A stretch of DNA of 64,000 nucleotides from Cephalopachus bancanus. Taxonomy: Eukaryota > Chordata > Mammalia > Primates > Tarsiidae. The stretch's first letter is position 1. Each line of letters starts with the position of its first letter. A model generated the notes under the pieces. That model did not search any database. It saw only the letters and a list, made by a program, of their open reading frames with translations, and had not been told where the DNA came from. Shown in pieces: positions 23,140 to 34,630 of the stretch. The position numbers and the translations under genes are program-made. The stretch spans positions 2,108,001 through 2,172,000 of the forward strand of contig JAPVLO010000138.1 in NCBI GenBank assembly GCA_027257055.1. Reading direction: 5' to 3'.

Positions 23140-24081
23140 GTGAATGGGGGAGGTAGGTTCGAGCACTATTTTCCTTTCAATCTCTGAAAAGCCATCCCCA
23201 GTTTCCTCATCAAAATTGAACGACCTCATCACTAGGGCTCTGGGTACCAGGATTCCAGGCTGCTTTGCTAAGGCAAACAGAAGATCCTTTACACATTCAC
23301 TCGAGGGCAAGTTTGCCAGTCTAGAGAGTCATAATTAATAAGGGACACACTGATCTGCTCAAAGGTGAAGCATCTGGACTCACGCTGAGAGCAGCTGAGA
23401 GCAGCTTCTCTCCTGGGGCAAGTGAAAATCAATTACTTTCTGATAGGACTTCCCTTTGAAAAGATCCTCTCCCGATAGAAGTTCCCATCTCAGTACAAGT
23501 CCACGTTGTACACATGAAGACGAATCATGAATCAAACTTCTCAATTGCTCCTTACGATCAGTTGGATTTTGTCATTTTTGGAATGCAGAGAGAATTTTTT
23601 TTCAGTAATGTTTTTGAAATAGTGGCATCACATTGCTAGTCCTGGAGATTTACGACTGAAGGAAAATAATACTCCAGGGACATTCACTTACCATCCAGTC
23701 CTCACTGTTTACCTCCCTCTGCCTCATTCTTCTTTATTTCCAAATGCTAACCATAAAGAACTATGTTATACAAAGACATTTTCTCCTTAGAAATTAATTG
23801 TTAGGTTTCTTCTAAAAGCTAAACAGACATCCTCACAATATTTCCAGGTTAATTTGGTAATTTGCAATTAGAATAAAAGTGCCTATTATCTGGCAATGAA
23901 TAACATTGTCTACTTTCTAGCACTTTCACTACCCCAAAATGAAAAAAAAAAGAATAAAATGACAGAGGAAGATTTAATTTTACTTCAACCTAATCACTTT
24001 TCTGTGTTGCTTTTTTGCTTATAATTCCCCTCACTTAATTTTTCCAATTATCATTCTAAACGTTAAGTTGACATTATCGTT
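23139..24081. other. Unassigned DNA
   Basis: Nothing recognised. Contains two adjacent copies of CTGAGAGCAG at about 23383-23405. Confidence 0.45.
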
Positions 24082-24363
24082 CAATTCTCTTTTTTTTGAG
24101 TTGGAGTCTCACTGTGTCGCCCAGACTGGAGTGCAGTGGCCGCTCCCGGCCACCGCAGCCTCGATTGCTGGGCTCCAGCGGTCCTTCCGCCTCAGCCTTC
24201 CAAGTAGCTGGAACGACAGGCGCGCGCTACCACGCCCAGCTAATTTTTTGACTTATTGTAGAGATGAGGTCTCGTCAAGTTGCCCAGGCGGGTCTCGAAC
24301 CCGTGGGCCAGTGCACCTCAACCTCCCAAATATGCGGGATTACAGGCTGAGCCACCAATTCTC
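24082..24363 (-). mobile_element. Alu, reverse, 5' truncated by about 15 bp
   Basis: The poly-T begins at 24090, then GAGTTGGAGTCTCACTG and so on to CAGGCTGAGCCACC at 24355, stopping before the usual GAGCCCGGC. The duplication CAATTCTC is at 24082-24089 and 24356-24363. It has the longer left-arm form (CAAGTTGCCCAGG). Confidence 0.95.
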
Positions 24364-25874
24364 ATATCATCAATAAAAAGCACTGCACTTGAAAATATTT
24401 TGGCATGACAGAACCTTCAAATTTAAGTTCATTAAGAGCAGGAAACATCTGTATACCATATAATATCTTAAAATAAGAATTTTTTGAATCTTGCTCATTA
24501 AGTTAATAAGTCCTATATTTTCATGCAGCAGATATAAAAAGGATGTTAATATAAAAGCTTGTGCTAAAGTAGTTTCTAAGGCAAAGCAAATTTTACAACA
24601 TCCAGAGCTATTAACATACATGACAAATGGAAATTTGTATGAAATACTATTGCTTGATATGTTGCCTTTCTCAATCCATCTCTCAGTGGATTGAGTGATG
24701 ACTCAATACCTATGGAAATTAAGCATCAAACTATACAGCAACTGTGCTTAAAGTTAGGGGTCCTGAGTGACAATGTTCTAGAATTGATGTCAATATATAG
24801 TAGTTATAGTGATACAGTTCCTTGCCTCAGTTTCCCTATGCATAAAGTAGATAGAATATGCACTATATTTTAGGAATAATAATTAAACATTCAATATAAT
24901 TCCTCTTTTGGTCTACATGCACACACATGTAAATTCTTAGGGCTATCTACATGCATGTGCACAGATTTGCTTTTCTAATGCCATTATATAGTATTCGATC
25001 CTAAATGTATTCTCAAAATCCATTTTAACTTTCCCAATCTGGACTCTACATCTCCCTTCCCTATATCCACAAGACCATCGCATATTCTAATGTGTAAGCA
25101 TCACATTGAATAAAAACCAATCGTATATTATAATATATACTTGAATTAGAAGGTTCATATTATAAAGTTTAGAAAGAGAAGATCAGAGTCAACTTCATGT
25201 CAAACTGGGAGTCATCCATGCTTATCCGAAGTGGTCTATTCTTCTGTATCATGCTTACTTTTTCTCTTTGGAAGCTTCCTTTTCCTCTGAGTCTCTGTAC
25301 CATTTTGTTGCCTCCTGGCTTCCTGGGACTGGAGACGTCTCAAAAATTTTGGCCACCATTCACTGAAGGAGAATAAAAGTCCCCGAGACCTGCCTATCCC
25401 ACTTGTTCTCATTTTCCAGGATATGGAAGAGAGAGCAAAGAAAGAAACTGCAAGAAGCTTGTAATAACAATTATTTCAATGTGTTTCTTAATTTATTATC
25501 TAGTCAATATTTATTGAATTTACCAAGGAAAAATTTGGCTTTCACATGATTTTATTTTATGAAGCTGTGTCCCATATATACATTAAAATAACTCAAGATT
25601 TTTATTTTAGTTATCTTTATGGTACATTTTAAGTTGAATGACATAAATTTATAGATGTAGACTTGGAAAAGATGATGTATATATTTGCCTTAGCAGTAGA
25701 GACATATACTTATATTTTAATCACAACGTATATGTCCTACATATTAATTACTATAAAGCCAAAAATACACAGTTCTTGCCATCTATTAACCAAAAATAAT
25801 ACACAGTATTCTCACACTGATAAAGAATAAACTAAGCTCACTGTAATCTGTCTCTCTCAGCCCCTCCTCTCTCT

Positions 25875-25875
<1 letters not shown>
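24364..25875. other. AT-rich DNA, nothing recognised
   Basis: Small open frames at 24370-24873 show no family resemblance. No transposon is recognised. Confidence 0.45.

Positions 25876-25925
<50 letters not shown>
25876..25925. repeat. (CA)n microsatellite
   Basis: About 25 CA units, preceded by a CT-rich stretch. Confidence 0.97.
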
Positions 25926-25927
<2 letters not shown>

Positions 25928-26548
25928 CACTATAAAAAATTAAAGACTCTAGCCAATTGAAGATCAAAATAATTTATGAGACAAACTGTACTTGCAGAAA
26001 ACTGGTAATGCCAAAGACCTGTAAGTATCTGTAGTAGACGTTTTGCAAAGTCGTTTGGTAATCCTACCTTGAAGGCTAGTAATTATCCTCCTTAGTTGAA
26101 CTTGTCTCTCCTAATTGCCCTTAACAATAAGTATGTCGCCCTTAACAGTATAAGCAAATGAAATCCTATGGAATTTCTCTTTATCGGCCTACATAAATCA
26201 AATAAATCACAAATTTTTGGAGTCAAAGACACTATTTTGAAAACCAAAGATCTAAAGTCTTCACAAAGATCTAGAGCCTTCCATTCTACTTCTGCCTATC
26301 TTCTGAAACCGGCTTGGCTTTATGAACATGTTCTGGCTCCTTTTCCAAGTCAAACTTACCTGTTTTATGACTCATTTCTTCAATGTCCTACTCTTTTTAT
26401 AGAAAAATTATATTCTTCTAGGAATAATAACTAATTGAGATGGTTTATCATATTATCCTTTCCAGGTGAAAGCTATGTGAGAGACAAGGGACATTTTCTT
26501 TAATTTTTTGTTTCAGATTGGAAAATATAATTTCTTTGGAAAGTAAAT

Positions 26549-26550
<2 letters not shown>
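25926..26550. other. Unassigned AT-rich DNA
   Basis: An 88-codon forward frame at 26168-26434 has no recognisable domain. Confidence 0.4.

Positions 26551-26602
<52 letters not shown>
26551..26602. repeat. (GA)n microsatellite
   Basis: About 25 GA units with one interruption (GAGGAGA). It creates an Arg/Glu-repeat frame that should be ignored. Confidence 0.97.
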
Positions 26603-27094
26603 AAAGGGGGATTCACTTCCCCAAGGGAAAGGAGGGGCCAAAGCTTAAGAAAACATGGCCCGGTTATAACTCAAAGAGCACATGGCCTCACCATAGCTTA
26701 GCAAGGCAATGGCCAACAAGGGATATTTTTGAGGACATTGTTTTGGGGAAGGACTTGAGTGCTATAATCAAAAGTATAAATTGAATGGTAGGATTGCAGG
26801 AATAAGGATAGGATGGTAGGAAGCTATTTCGTGTTGATAAATTATTTTTCTCCTTAAATTACTTCATGTAGATTGCAGATTATTTTATACTTATTTTTTG
26901 CTTGATTACAACATCAATATAGAATAGAGAATAGATGTCCAATATCTTTGTAAAAAAGAACTCAGTGCAAGTATACTTTTTGGAGCAGTATTCTTGTACC
27001 TAAATTTAGTTAGGAATTAATTCATAAATTCTAATTTACTATTAGTATCAACTTCGAGACTTAAAAGCAACTAAATTTGAATTGAAAATGCTTC
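26603..27094. other. Unassigned AT-rich DNA
   Basis: No element or gene recognised. Confidence 0.45.
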
Positions 27095-27300
27095 CATTTT
27101 ATTCTAGGTAGAATCTATGGACCAAAATTCTTGGGATCAAATCTCAGCTCTTTTACTTATTGGCTTTTGAACAAGATTCTTAACCTTGGCCTTTCCGATG
27201 TTCCATTTCAGTGGGAAAAAAAATTCGTGCAACTTTTAGGGTTGTTGTAAAAATTAGAATGCGATCCTATATGTGATATATTTATAAATAATGAAAACCC
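27095..27300 (+). mobile_element. MIR SINE
   Basis: Order as in MIR: GGGATCAAATCTCAGCTC, TTTTGAACAAGATTCTTAACC, TTCCATTTCAGTGGG, GGGTTGTTGTAAAAATTAG. Confidence 0.75.
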
Positions 27301-28085
27301 CATGGCAATCATTATTTTTATTAATTTAATCCAGGTTTCCATGTTATGCCTAGCATATCATTAACCAGGCTTGTTGTTGTTTCTGTGGCCTTTCTTTATT
27401 CAGAAATAAATGATCTTCTCTAGTTAAATTCATTTTTTTTTATTCTATAGCTTTTTAAAATTAAACTTTATATTTTTAGGTAAGTATAGAATTACATGGA
27501 GTTTAAGAAATAATACGAAAGTAATAATATAATTATATTGCGTGCTATTTATCCAGTTTGCTCAATGGCAACATTTTGAAACATAATACAAAATTACAAC
27601 CAAGACATTGACTTGAATACAATATACCAATCTTATTCAGATTTCCCCAGTTTTACTTGTGCTACCTGTGTGTGGTGTGTATTTAGTTTTACGTAATTCT
27701 ATCACATCTGTAGCATCATGTATCTGCTACCACGTACAAGACACAGAACAGTTCAGTGGTCACAGGGATCCCTCCTGTTGTCATTTTAGAGTCACATTCA
27801 CGTCCTACAGACCGTGCTCTTCCCTTCCCAGCCCTAACCTCTGTTCTCCATTTCTAAAATGTCCTTTTCAGAGCTGTTGTTTAAATAGAACTGTACATCA
27901 TGTCACCAGTTGAGATCTGACTTTTCGCACCCAGCATTATTTCCTGGACGTCTATTCAGGTTGTTGTGTGCATCACTGAATCATTCCTTTGCGTGACTGG
28001 GTAACATTCCATGTTATGAATGCTTAACAGTTTGTTTAATTGTTAAAAGAAAACCTGGTTGTTTCCAGTTTAGGGCCATTAGAGA

Positions 28086-28680
28086 TATGAGTCAGGACCC
28101 AAAAATAAGCAAACAAACAAACAAAAAACCAGAATTATCTTTTGAAGGGGAAGCCCATTGCAGTATAGGCTTTCTCTACCAGGTAAGTGTTGAAGATCCC
28201 ATTGCATCCATGTACCAGCTAACATCGTGAGAGGCTGCATTTGGTTTCAGTGAACTTTTTTTGGAGATTCATTCAATGCATTTGCCTGTTTCATGATGGG
28301 TGATTTATGAGCGTGCCTGCTCACATTGCACTGAGTGTTCAGCAGCTTTTGTCCAAAAAGAGCATGACCCCCGTGCCCCACGCTCCCTATTCACCTGATC
28401 TTGGCCCAAGCAACATTTTTTTGTTTCCCTGGATGAAAAAAATCCTCAAAGGGAAATGTTTTGCCAACGTGGAGGAGGTGAAACAAAAAACGGCAGAAGC
28501 ACTAAAAAGGCATCAAAACTGACAAGTTCAAAGACTGTTTTCAGCAGCAGAAAAAGCATCTCAATGCATGTATTGCATCAAATGGAGAGTACTTTGAAGG
28601 GGACTAAAGTTTAAACATGGAAGAATAAATACACAATTTTTAATAAATAAATTCCAGGGTTTTTGGGGGTCTCTCTTGTA
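28086..28680 (+). mobile_element. Internally deleted mariner in L1M
   Basis: TA flanks both sides (28086-28087 and 28679-28680). The ends GTCAGGACCCAAAAA and TTTTTGGGGGTCTCTC are imperfect inverted repeats. The 5' third (about 28088-28290) is joined directly to the transposase C-terminal region, deleting the middle. L1M sequence resumes on the right where it stopped on the left. It resembles the Hsmar2-type family from memory. Confidence 0.85.
28307..28605 (+). pseudogene. Mariner transposase C-terminal relic
   Basis: Encodes a decayed C-terminus of a DD34D mariner transposase: PAHIALSVQQLL, then HAPYSPDLGPSNIFLFP, where the Asp of YSPDL is the last catalytic residue. KGKCFANVEEVKQKTAEAL follows, and after a frame break the hallmark CIASNGEYFEGD just before 28605. 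The N-terminal DNA-binding domain and first catalytic Asp are gone, so it cannot be active. A stop lies upstream of its Met. Confidence 0.85.
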
Positions 28681-29220
28681 AAGTGACTATGAACATGTGT
28701 GTACAGTATTGGTGTGAGTGTAAGTTTTCATTTCTCTAGGATAAATTCCCAAGGATGCAATGAATATGTTGTATGGTAGTTAATTGCACAGGCTTAAGAA
28801 ATAGCTAAACTGTTTTCCAGAGTGACCATACCACTTATATTCCCATGTATGAGTAGAAATACATAACTGGCATCCCCACTGGCATTTGAAGTTGTCATTT
28901 TGAATTTTATCTTTGCCATTATACACACATTCATTCACCTTTAGATGTTTTAATTATAGTAAGTTTACCTTAGCCATTGGGAGAGATATGAAGTGATATC
29001 TGGTTGTGGGTTTAGTTTCCATTTCCCCAATGACTAATGACGCTGAACACTTTTTCATGTATCTTTCTACCATTTGTATATCCTACGAAGTGAAATGTCC
29101 GCTTCTTGATTTGCCTGTTTTCTAATTGGATTGTTAGCTTTTACTGCTGAGGCTTGAAAGTTTTCTTGTATTCCACATAATAATCCTTTGTGAGTCTGGT
29201 ACTTGCCTTTTCATCCTCTT

Positions 29221-29222
<2 letters not shown>

Positions 29223-29269
<47 letters not shown>

Positions 29270-29280
29270 CACGCGCGCGC
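29223..29280. repeat. (GT)n grading into (GC)n
   Basis: About 20 GT units followed by GCGCGCGCACGCGCGCGC, all alternating purine-pyrimidine. The GC part is unusual for this AT-rich, CpG-poor region. Confidence 0.97.
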
Positions 29281-30330
29281 TTTCAGGGGAAAACATTTTA
29301 AATTTTGATAAGACCCAACGTACCAATCTTTCCTTATTACATCTAATAACTCTCTGCCTAGCTCTAGATCTCAAAGATTTTTGTCCACTTTTTTGGTACC
29401 AAATGGTTTATAGTTTTTAATTTTACATGTATAAGCATGCCCAGTTTTGATTCGATTTTTGGTATAGGATATGAATTTTAGGCTGCAGTTCACTTCTTTG
29501 CATATGAGTGCCCAATTACTCTAGTGCAATTTGTTGAGAAAGCTATTCTTCCTTCACTGATTTTTTTTGGCACCTTTGCTGAAAGTAAATTTGGAATATT
29601 TCTGTCTGCCTCCTTCTGGGCCCTCTATTCTTTTCATGTATCAATGTATTTATCCTTCCCACTATACCAAAAAATTGTGAATAAGTCTTAATATTAAGTA
29701 TAATTTCTCTCACTTTATCCTTCTTTTTAAAAAAAGATGGCTTTAGCTATTCTAGATACTGTCTTTCCATATAAACTTCATAGAAAGTTTGTCTATGTCT
29801 ATAAAAATCATTGCTGAGATTGTGTTAGGAGTTGCATTCAACTTATAAATCAATTTGGGAATAACAGACATGTTATATGTTGAGCTGTCCAATTCATGAA
29901 CATGGCATGCCTTGCCATTTATTGAGACCTTCTTTGATTTCTTTCATTGTATTTTGTAAATTTCATGTACAAAAAAGGTATTTCCCTTTCTTTGGTGCAA
30001 TTAAAAATGGTAATGTATTTTAGTTTTCTGATAGTAATTGTAGAGTAGAGTAATTGTGCTGATTTTTTTATTCTGCACCTTTGCTTAACTCACTTGTTAG
30101 TTCTAGGAGCATTTTTGTAGCTTTCTTGAGATCTCCAATGTAGACAGTCATAGTATCTGTAAATAAAGACAATTTTATTTCTTCTGCTTTAATCTGTGTC
30201 TTTTTTTTTTTCTTTTTCTGGCCTTAGTGCCATGGTTAGAAGTTCCAGTACTATTTTGAGAGAGGGGATGCAAATGAGAACCCTTGTCTTGTTCACAGCT
30301 TTAGGAAATAGTATTGAGTCATCCCATCAA

Positions 30331-30689
30331 CCCATATTTAATTATCCACAGGGTATAAATATAAGAATTTCTCTGTTGCTGTTTTCATTTCGAGATGAAG
30401 TGGCTAAACGCAAAAGTGGGCCCCAAACAAGTGCATGAAGCCATGGCATACATAGGAATCAAAAGCGGTCTAGCTCTAACCTCTCACCAGGGGTTAAAGA
30501 AGGTATCAAGAAAGGAAAGAATCATGATAAACTATAAAGATGTGTTTGATGACCTAAATATAAGGCTAGCAGGCAAACAATTATGCTCATAGATGTGATA
30601 GCTAAATGGCAGCTGTTCAATACAAAACCGTTGTACATTATAAATATGTATGATTCTAGATGGCTATATTTGCTTTAACACTATTATTT
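30331..30689. other. Unassigned DNA between two L1 fragments
   Basis: Short forward frames at 30196-30592 contain no recognisable domain. It may be another old repeat, but I cannot assign it. Confidence 0.4.
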
Positions 30690-31026
30690 GTTTGTTTTAG
30701 AGTTGTGAGGTTCAAGTGAGGATTTGCTACATGAGTAGGCTGCATGCAGGGGGAGTTTGAGCTTCAGGCTGGCCCTCACCCCGCCCCCGTAGACCAGGTA
30801 CCCATTGTGTTTTCACATTCCTCTCCTCCTCCTCCCTCCATCCCTTCATCTAGCAGTGCCCAGCGACTGCTGAACCCACACTTGCGCTAATGTGACTTGT
30901 GTTCAGGGTCACTTCTGAGTGAGAGCATGCCGTATTCAGTTATTTGTCTCTGCAACACGTTTCTTAAAATGATTATTTTAAGGTTTTATCTCAAAATGCT
31001 GTATACATGTATCTATATTCTATTCT
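30690..31026 (-). mobile_element. Older L1 3' end, reverse
   Basis: Reverse L1 3' UTR and ORF2 end: GTGAGGTTCAAGTGAGG...CCCGCCCCCGTAGACCAG, then CACTTCTGAGTGAGAGCATG, the reverse of the L1 motif CATGCTCTCACTCA. It is the target into which the next L1 inserted. Confidence 0.65.
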
Positions 31027-31181
31027 AGTTATAAACATAATTTTGTCCTTCTTTATGGCTGCATAATATTCTATTGTGTATGTGTGCCACAATTTTTTTA
31101 TCCAGTCCACTTTTGATGGGCAGCATGATTGGTTCCATGTTCTTGCTATTGTGAATAATACTGCAATAAACATGCGTGTGA

Positions 31182-31371
31182 GGCCAGGCGTGGTGGGCTC
31201 ATGCCTATAATCCCAGCACTTTGGGAGGCTGAAGTGAGAGGATTGCCTGAGCCCACAGGTTCGAAACCAGCCTGGAAAACCTGGTGAGACCTCATCTCTA
31301 CAACAAATCAAAAAATCAGCCAGGCATGGTGGTGCATGCCTGTAGTTCCAGTTACTGGGAAGGCTGAGGCA
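31182..31371 (+). mobile_element. 3'-truncated Alu inside the inverted L1 part
   Basis: GGCCAGGCGTGGTGGGCTC to GGGAAGGCTGAGGC, stopping in the right arm with no A-tail, after which L1 resumes. Its left end is closer to classic Alu than the lineage-type copies. Loss of the 3' end must be secondary. Confidence 0.85.
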
Positions 31372-31871
31372 GGTATCCTTTTTATCCCTTTTATGGAGTT
31401 ATTTGAGTGCTTTGAGTTCTTCCAGGTATATTACCAGAAGGGGAACTGCTGGGTCATATGGAAAGTCAGTTTTTAGATCTTTTAGGACTCGCCACACTGT
31501 TTTCCACACAGTATAGAACAGTATAGAAGCGTTCCCTTTTCCCCACATCCTCTCCAGCATCTGCTGCTTTTTGAATTATTGATGATGGCCATCCTGACTG
31601 GAGTTAGTTGGTATCTCAGTGTGGTTTTAATTTGCATTTCTTTGATGATTAGTGGAGCTGAGCAATTTTTCTTGTACCTGTTGGCTGCTGGTATGTCTTC
31701 TTCTGAGAAGTGTCCATTCGTATCTTTTGCTCACTTTGTAATCCAACTTGGATGGATTTAGAGTCTATAATACTCAGTGATCTATCACAGAAACAAAGAT
31801 CTGAGTACCACATGCACTCACTCATAAGCGGATCTTGAACATTTACCATAATACTATAAGAAAGGGATTGA

Positions 31872-32166
31872 GTCGGGCTCGGTGGCTCAGCCTGTAATCC
31901 CAGAGCTTTGGGAGGCTGAGGTGAGTGGATTGCCTGAGCCTGCGGGTTCGAGACCCGCCTGGGCAACTTGGCGAGACCTCATCTCTACAATAAATCAAAA
32001 AATCAGCCGGGAGTGGTAGCGTGCGCCTGTAGTTCCCGCTACTCGGAAGGCTGAGGCGGAAGGATCGCCGGAGCCCAACAGGTCGAGGCTGCGGTGGCCG
32101 GGAGCGGCCACTGCACTCCAGTCTGGGTGACAGAGTGAGGCTCCAACTCAAAAAAAAAAAAAAAAG
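31872..32166 (+). mobile_element. Alu, lineage-type, inside L1 3' UTR
   Basis: GTCGGGCTCGGTGGCTCAG through an A-tail at about 32150-32166. It has the long left-arm form (GGGCAACTTGGCGAGACC). Flanks are A/G-rich and give no convincing duplication. Confidence 0.95.
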
Positions 32167-32295
32167 GATGGACAATAGTGGGAACCAAAGTGAGGCTCAA
32201 ACTTCACCTGTACGACGACCACTTATGTACCTAACCCTGAATTGTACCCCACCTGTTTAAAATTTAAAAAAAATTAAAAAGAGAGTTATAAACAT

Positions 32296-33320
32296 TTATA
32301 TTTACACAAGCATCCTTTCATAGAACATTGAGGGTCAAGAAATTTTTCCTATGGCTCTTATCTGAAACTCCACAGAAAGATATTTGGATAGAGCTCTGCC
32401 AAACATCACATAGAAGGTGCACCAAGAGGAGCATGAACAGACTTCAGTACATACACCTCATGTCAAAATGTGCTAGCAAAAGTAACACATATCTCAGAGA
32501 CACTATAGATGGAAACACATTAGACATCTTTGACATGTACAGCTGACTAGGTGGGAAAATTGGATCTTGATGGAGAATGGTGAAATGATGTACTTTTACT
32601 CCTTTGCAAATATACGTAATTTTCAAAAATGTGAGTTCTCCTTTTTGCTTTAAGGAAAAGTATTTTTAGTGTAGCCCAAATATCCAGATGCATAAAGTAA
32701 AAAATTATGCATATGGAAAATGAGACAGTCCAGTCTTCTAGTTTTCCATTTGAATTAGGCAAATACGGATTTAGTAGGTAACATGTCCCCTGAAGAAAAT
32801 GGTTACATTCTGTAAGAGGGATTAAGTGATCCATTGCTCAGAGAGCGGGGTAACGGTTTGAAATCAACGGAGAGCTCAAGGAACCTAGAAAAAGTTGATG
32901 AGTGTGCTTAGAAAAACCTTACGAACAGGTTAGTTTCGATTTTCTGATCACTTCAACAGGGAAAAAAGAGACTGTCACTGCCATCTGTTGGTCAAATAAA
33001 GAACCATCGTCTCTGATCAAACGCTTGCCTTCCTGTTGAGCAAGCGAAACCTTCCAAGTGCAAAGGAGCAAGCAGTCACAACCCTGCCCGAGCTGGTTTC
33101 GGATAAACAAGATCTGTTAGAATACCAGACAAAGGGCTACTGTTCAAATAAACTTATTTCTTCCTGGTGCATTGTTCTTTTCTCAGTGTTTTCTGTTCAA
33201 GAAAGGGGGACTGTTTGAATCCTGACACAAATAAAGAGATCAGTAATAACAGTGCAGCTCAGAACTCAAGTATCTATGAGGCACTGTGTTGACATGTGTG
33301 TGTAACTTTGTGTATGTTAT
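32296..33320. other. Unique DNA, possible CTCF-like motif
   Basis: No transposon or gene recognised. CACTGCCATCTGTTGGTC at about 32976-32993 resembles a reverse CTCF core with one off-consensus base. Confidence 0.35.
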
Positions 33321-33369
33321 GTGTGTGTGTGTGTGTGTGTGTGCACGTGTGTGTGCGTGTATGTGTGTG
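33321..33369. repeat. (GT)n microsatellite, interrupted
   Basis: GT run with GCACGTG and GCGTGTATG interruptions. Confidence 0.95.
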
Positions 33370-33879
33370 AGAGACAGAGAGGCGAAGGGACAAGAGACAC
33401 ATGGAAAAAGAGACAGAAAGACAAAGATGGAGATAAGTAGCAGAAAAGAAGTTGAACAATCTAGCTCAGAATTGACTTTTCTTAGTCATAAATCAGCATT
33501 TTAGAAAGAATTTCAGATACTTTTTCTACATAGCAAAGTTTTAAAGGCACATTATACTTTGCTATTATTAATGTATTGCATCAGATTGTTTGGCATGATT
33601 GGCTATTGCATTAATCGACTCTGATATGCACGGTTTATTTATTTTCAACATTAATGAAACATATATGAAATGGAGATGTAGTTCATAATCTGTACCGCTA
33701 GTAGTTTAGCTAGCAGTAGTATTTTTAATTTTAGTGGCATACAGCATAAGCGTGTCTTAAAATAATGGAATTGCTGATTATGTGAAATATTGTAAGCACC
33801 ATTTTTTTAAAAAAAGAGAAACAGTCTGGTGGGATGAAACGTAGAATGGCTAATAATTTAAAAATAGCAAATATGTCCT

Positions 33880-34110
33880 GATAACTTATGACATTCTACA
33901 TGCTATGCTAAGCTCATGAACTGTGATACTTGATCATAAGAGACATTGCAACCAGCCCCATTTTATAGATGGAAACAAAGATCAGTTAACCAAACTTCCC
34001 ATGTCACTGCATGGATTGTAAATGTTAGATTCAGAATTCAAATTCAGGTCTACCCGAGTCCAGAGGTCATGATCTTAACCATCAACAATTGCCTCTCGAA
34101 GACAGTATTT
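33880..34110 (-). mobile_element. MIR SINE, reverse
   Basis: CCATTTTATAGATGGAAAC, then AGATTCAGAATTCAAATTCAGG, CCAGAGGTCATGATCTTAACC, in reverse MIR order. Confidence 0.8.
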
Positions 34111-34419
34111 GAGTGCTCCCTTGATCTTGCTGTGTTATTAGGGGCCGGGCCCTACAGGTGTTGGAAAACACATGTGTTTTGAGAGTGGGAGAAAAGCAAT
34201 GGGAAAACTCCAGTGTCAAATCTGTACCTGGTGGGGTTTTATTTTTCACTTATCTTTTTAAAAATATATTATAAAAATAAATGAATGTTTTCTAAAGTAA
34301 TACAGTCCAGATTTTACCTTTTATCTTTCAGTCAGGTGCCATGGACTGCAACCTTCACAGACTAGGTTGTTCAATGAGATCATCAATAGCTCTGGTTTGG
34401 AGACACTCAAGAAAGATGA

Positions 34420-34630
34420 TGATAATCATAGTCACTATCATCAATGAAGCCCTTACTGTTTCTCAGGCACTGTGATGAGTCTCTTGCATACAACAGTCAT
34501 ACCATTATGCCTATTTTGAAGATGAGGGAAGAGATGGCCAGAGGATTTGGGCTTTCAATGATATATAACAGATCAATTGGGGAAATTGAAATTTCCTAAC
34601 CTGAATTCTTGTGTTTGACTAGTAAGGGAG
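34420..34630 (-). mobile_element. MIR SINE, reverse
   Basis: TTTCTCAGGCACTGTGATGAG, ATGCCTATTTTGAAGATGAGGG, then AATTGAAATTTCCTAACC. Two reverse MIRs lie within 600 bp. Confidence 0.75.

Larger units (their letters stand above)
27440..30330 (-). mobile_element. Long L1M-type fragment, reverse, interrupted by mariner
   Basis: Over 2 kb of reverse L1 ORF2 sequence: TTTAAATAGAACTGTACATCATG, GGTTGTTTCCAGTTTAGGGC, CATTTCTCTAGGATAAATTCCC, CTCTATTCTTTTCATGTATC, GGCTTTAGCTATTCTAGAT, TTTGTCTATGTCTATAAAAATC and CTTTCTTGAGATCTCC. Frames are broken throughout. It was later invaded by a mariner (28086-28680) and carries a GT/GC repeat at 29223. Confidence 0.85.
31027..32295 (+). mobile_element. L1 with 5' inversion (twin priming), lineage type
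   Basis: The target duplication AGTTATAAACAT lies at 31027-31038 and 32284-32295. 31039-31742 is reverse ORF2 (CTTCTTTATGGCTGCATAAT onward). From 31743 the sequence flips to forward (CAACTTGGATGGATTTAGAG) and runs into the 3' UTR ending GAATTGTACCCCACCTG. Two Alus interrupt it, at 31182-31371 and 31872-32166. About 90 bp of 3' UTR present in the 62356 copy is missing around the second Alu. Confidence 0.85.

Noticed and set aside
22774..23310. 178-codon reverse open frame, the longest in the window
   Set aside because: It reads straight through the GT microsatellite, producing a Thr-His run, and the remaining sequence has no domain, composition bias or splice context of a gene.
26518..26784. 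88-codon frame with an Arg/Glu repeat
   Set aside because: Created by the GA microsatellite. The tail has no family resemblance.
30690..31742. A single inverted L1 covering the whole reverse stretch
   Set aside because: The reverse part left of 31027 contains an older L1 3' UTR, and a target duplication at 31027-31038 marks the true left edge of the younger element.
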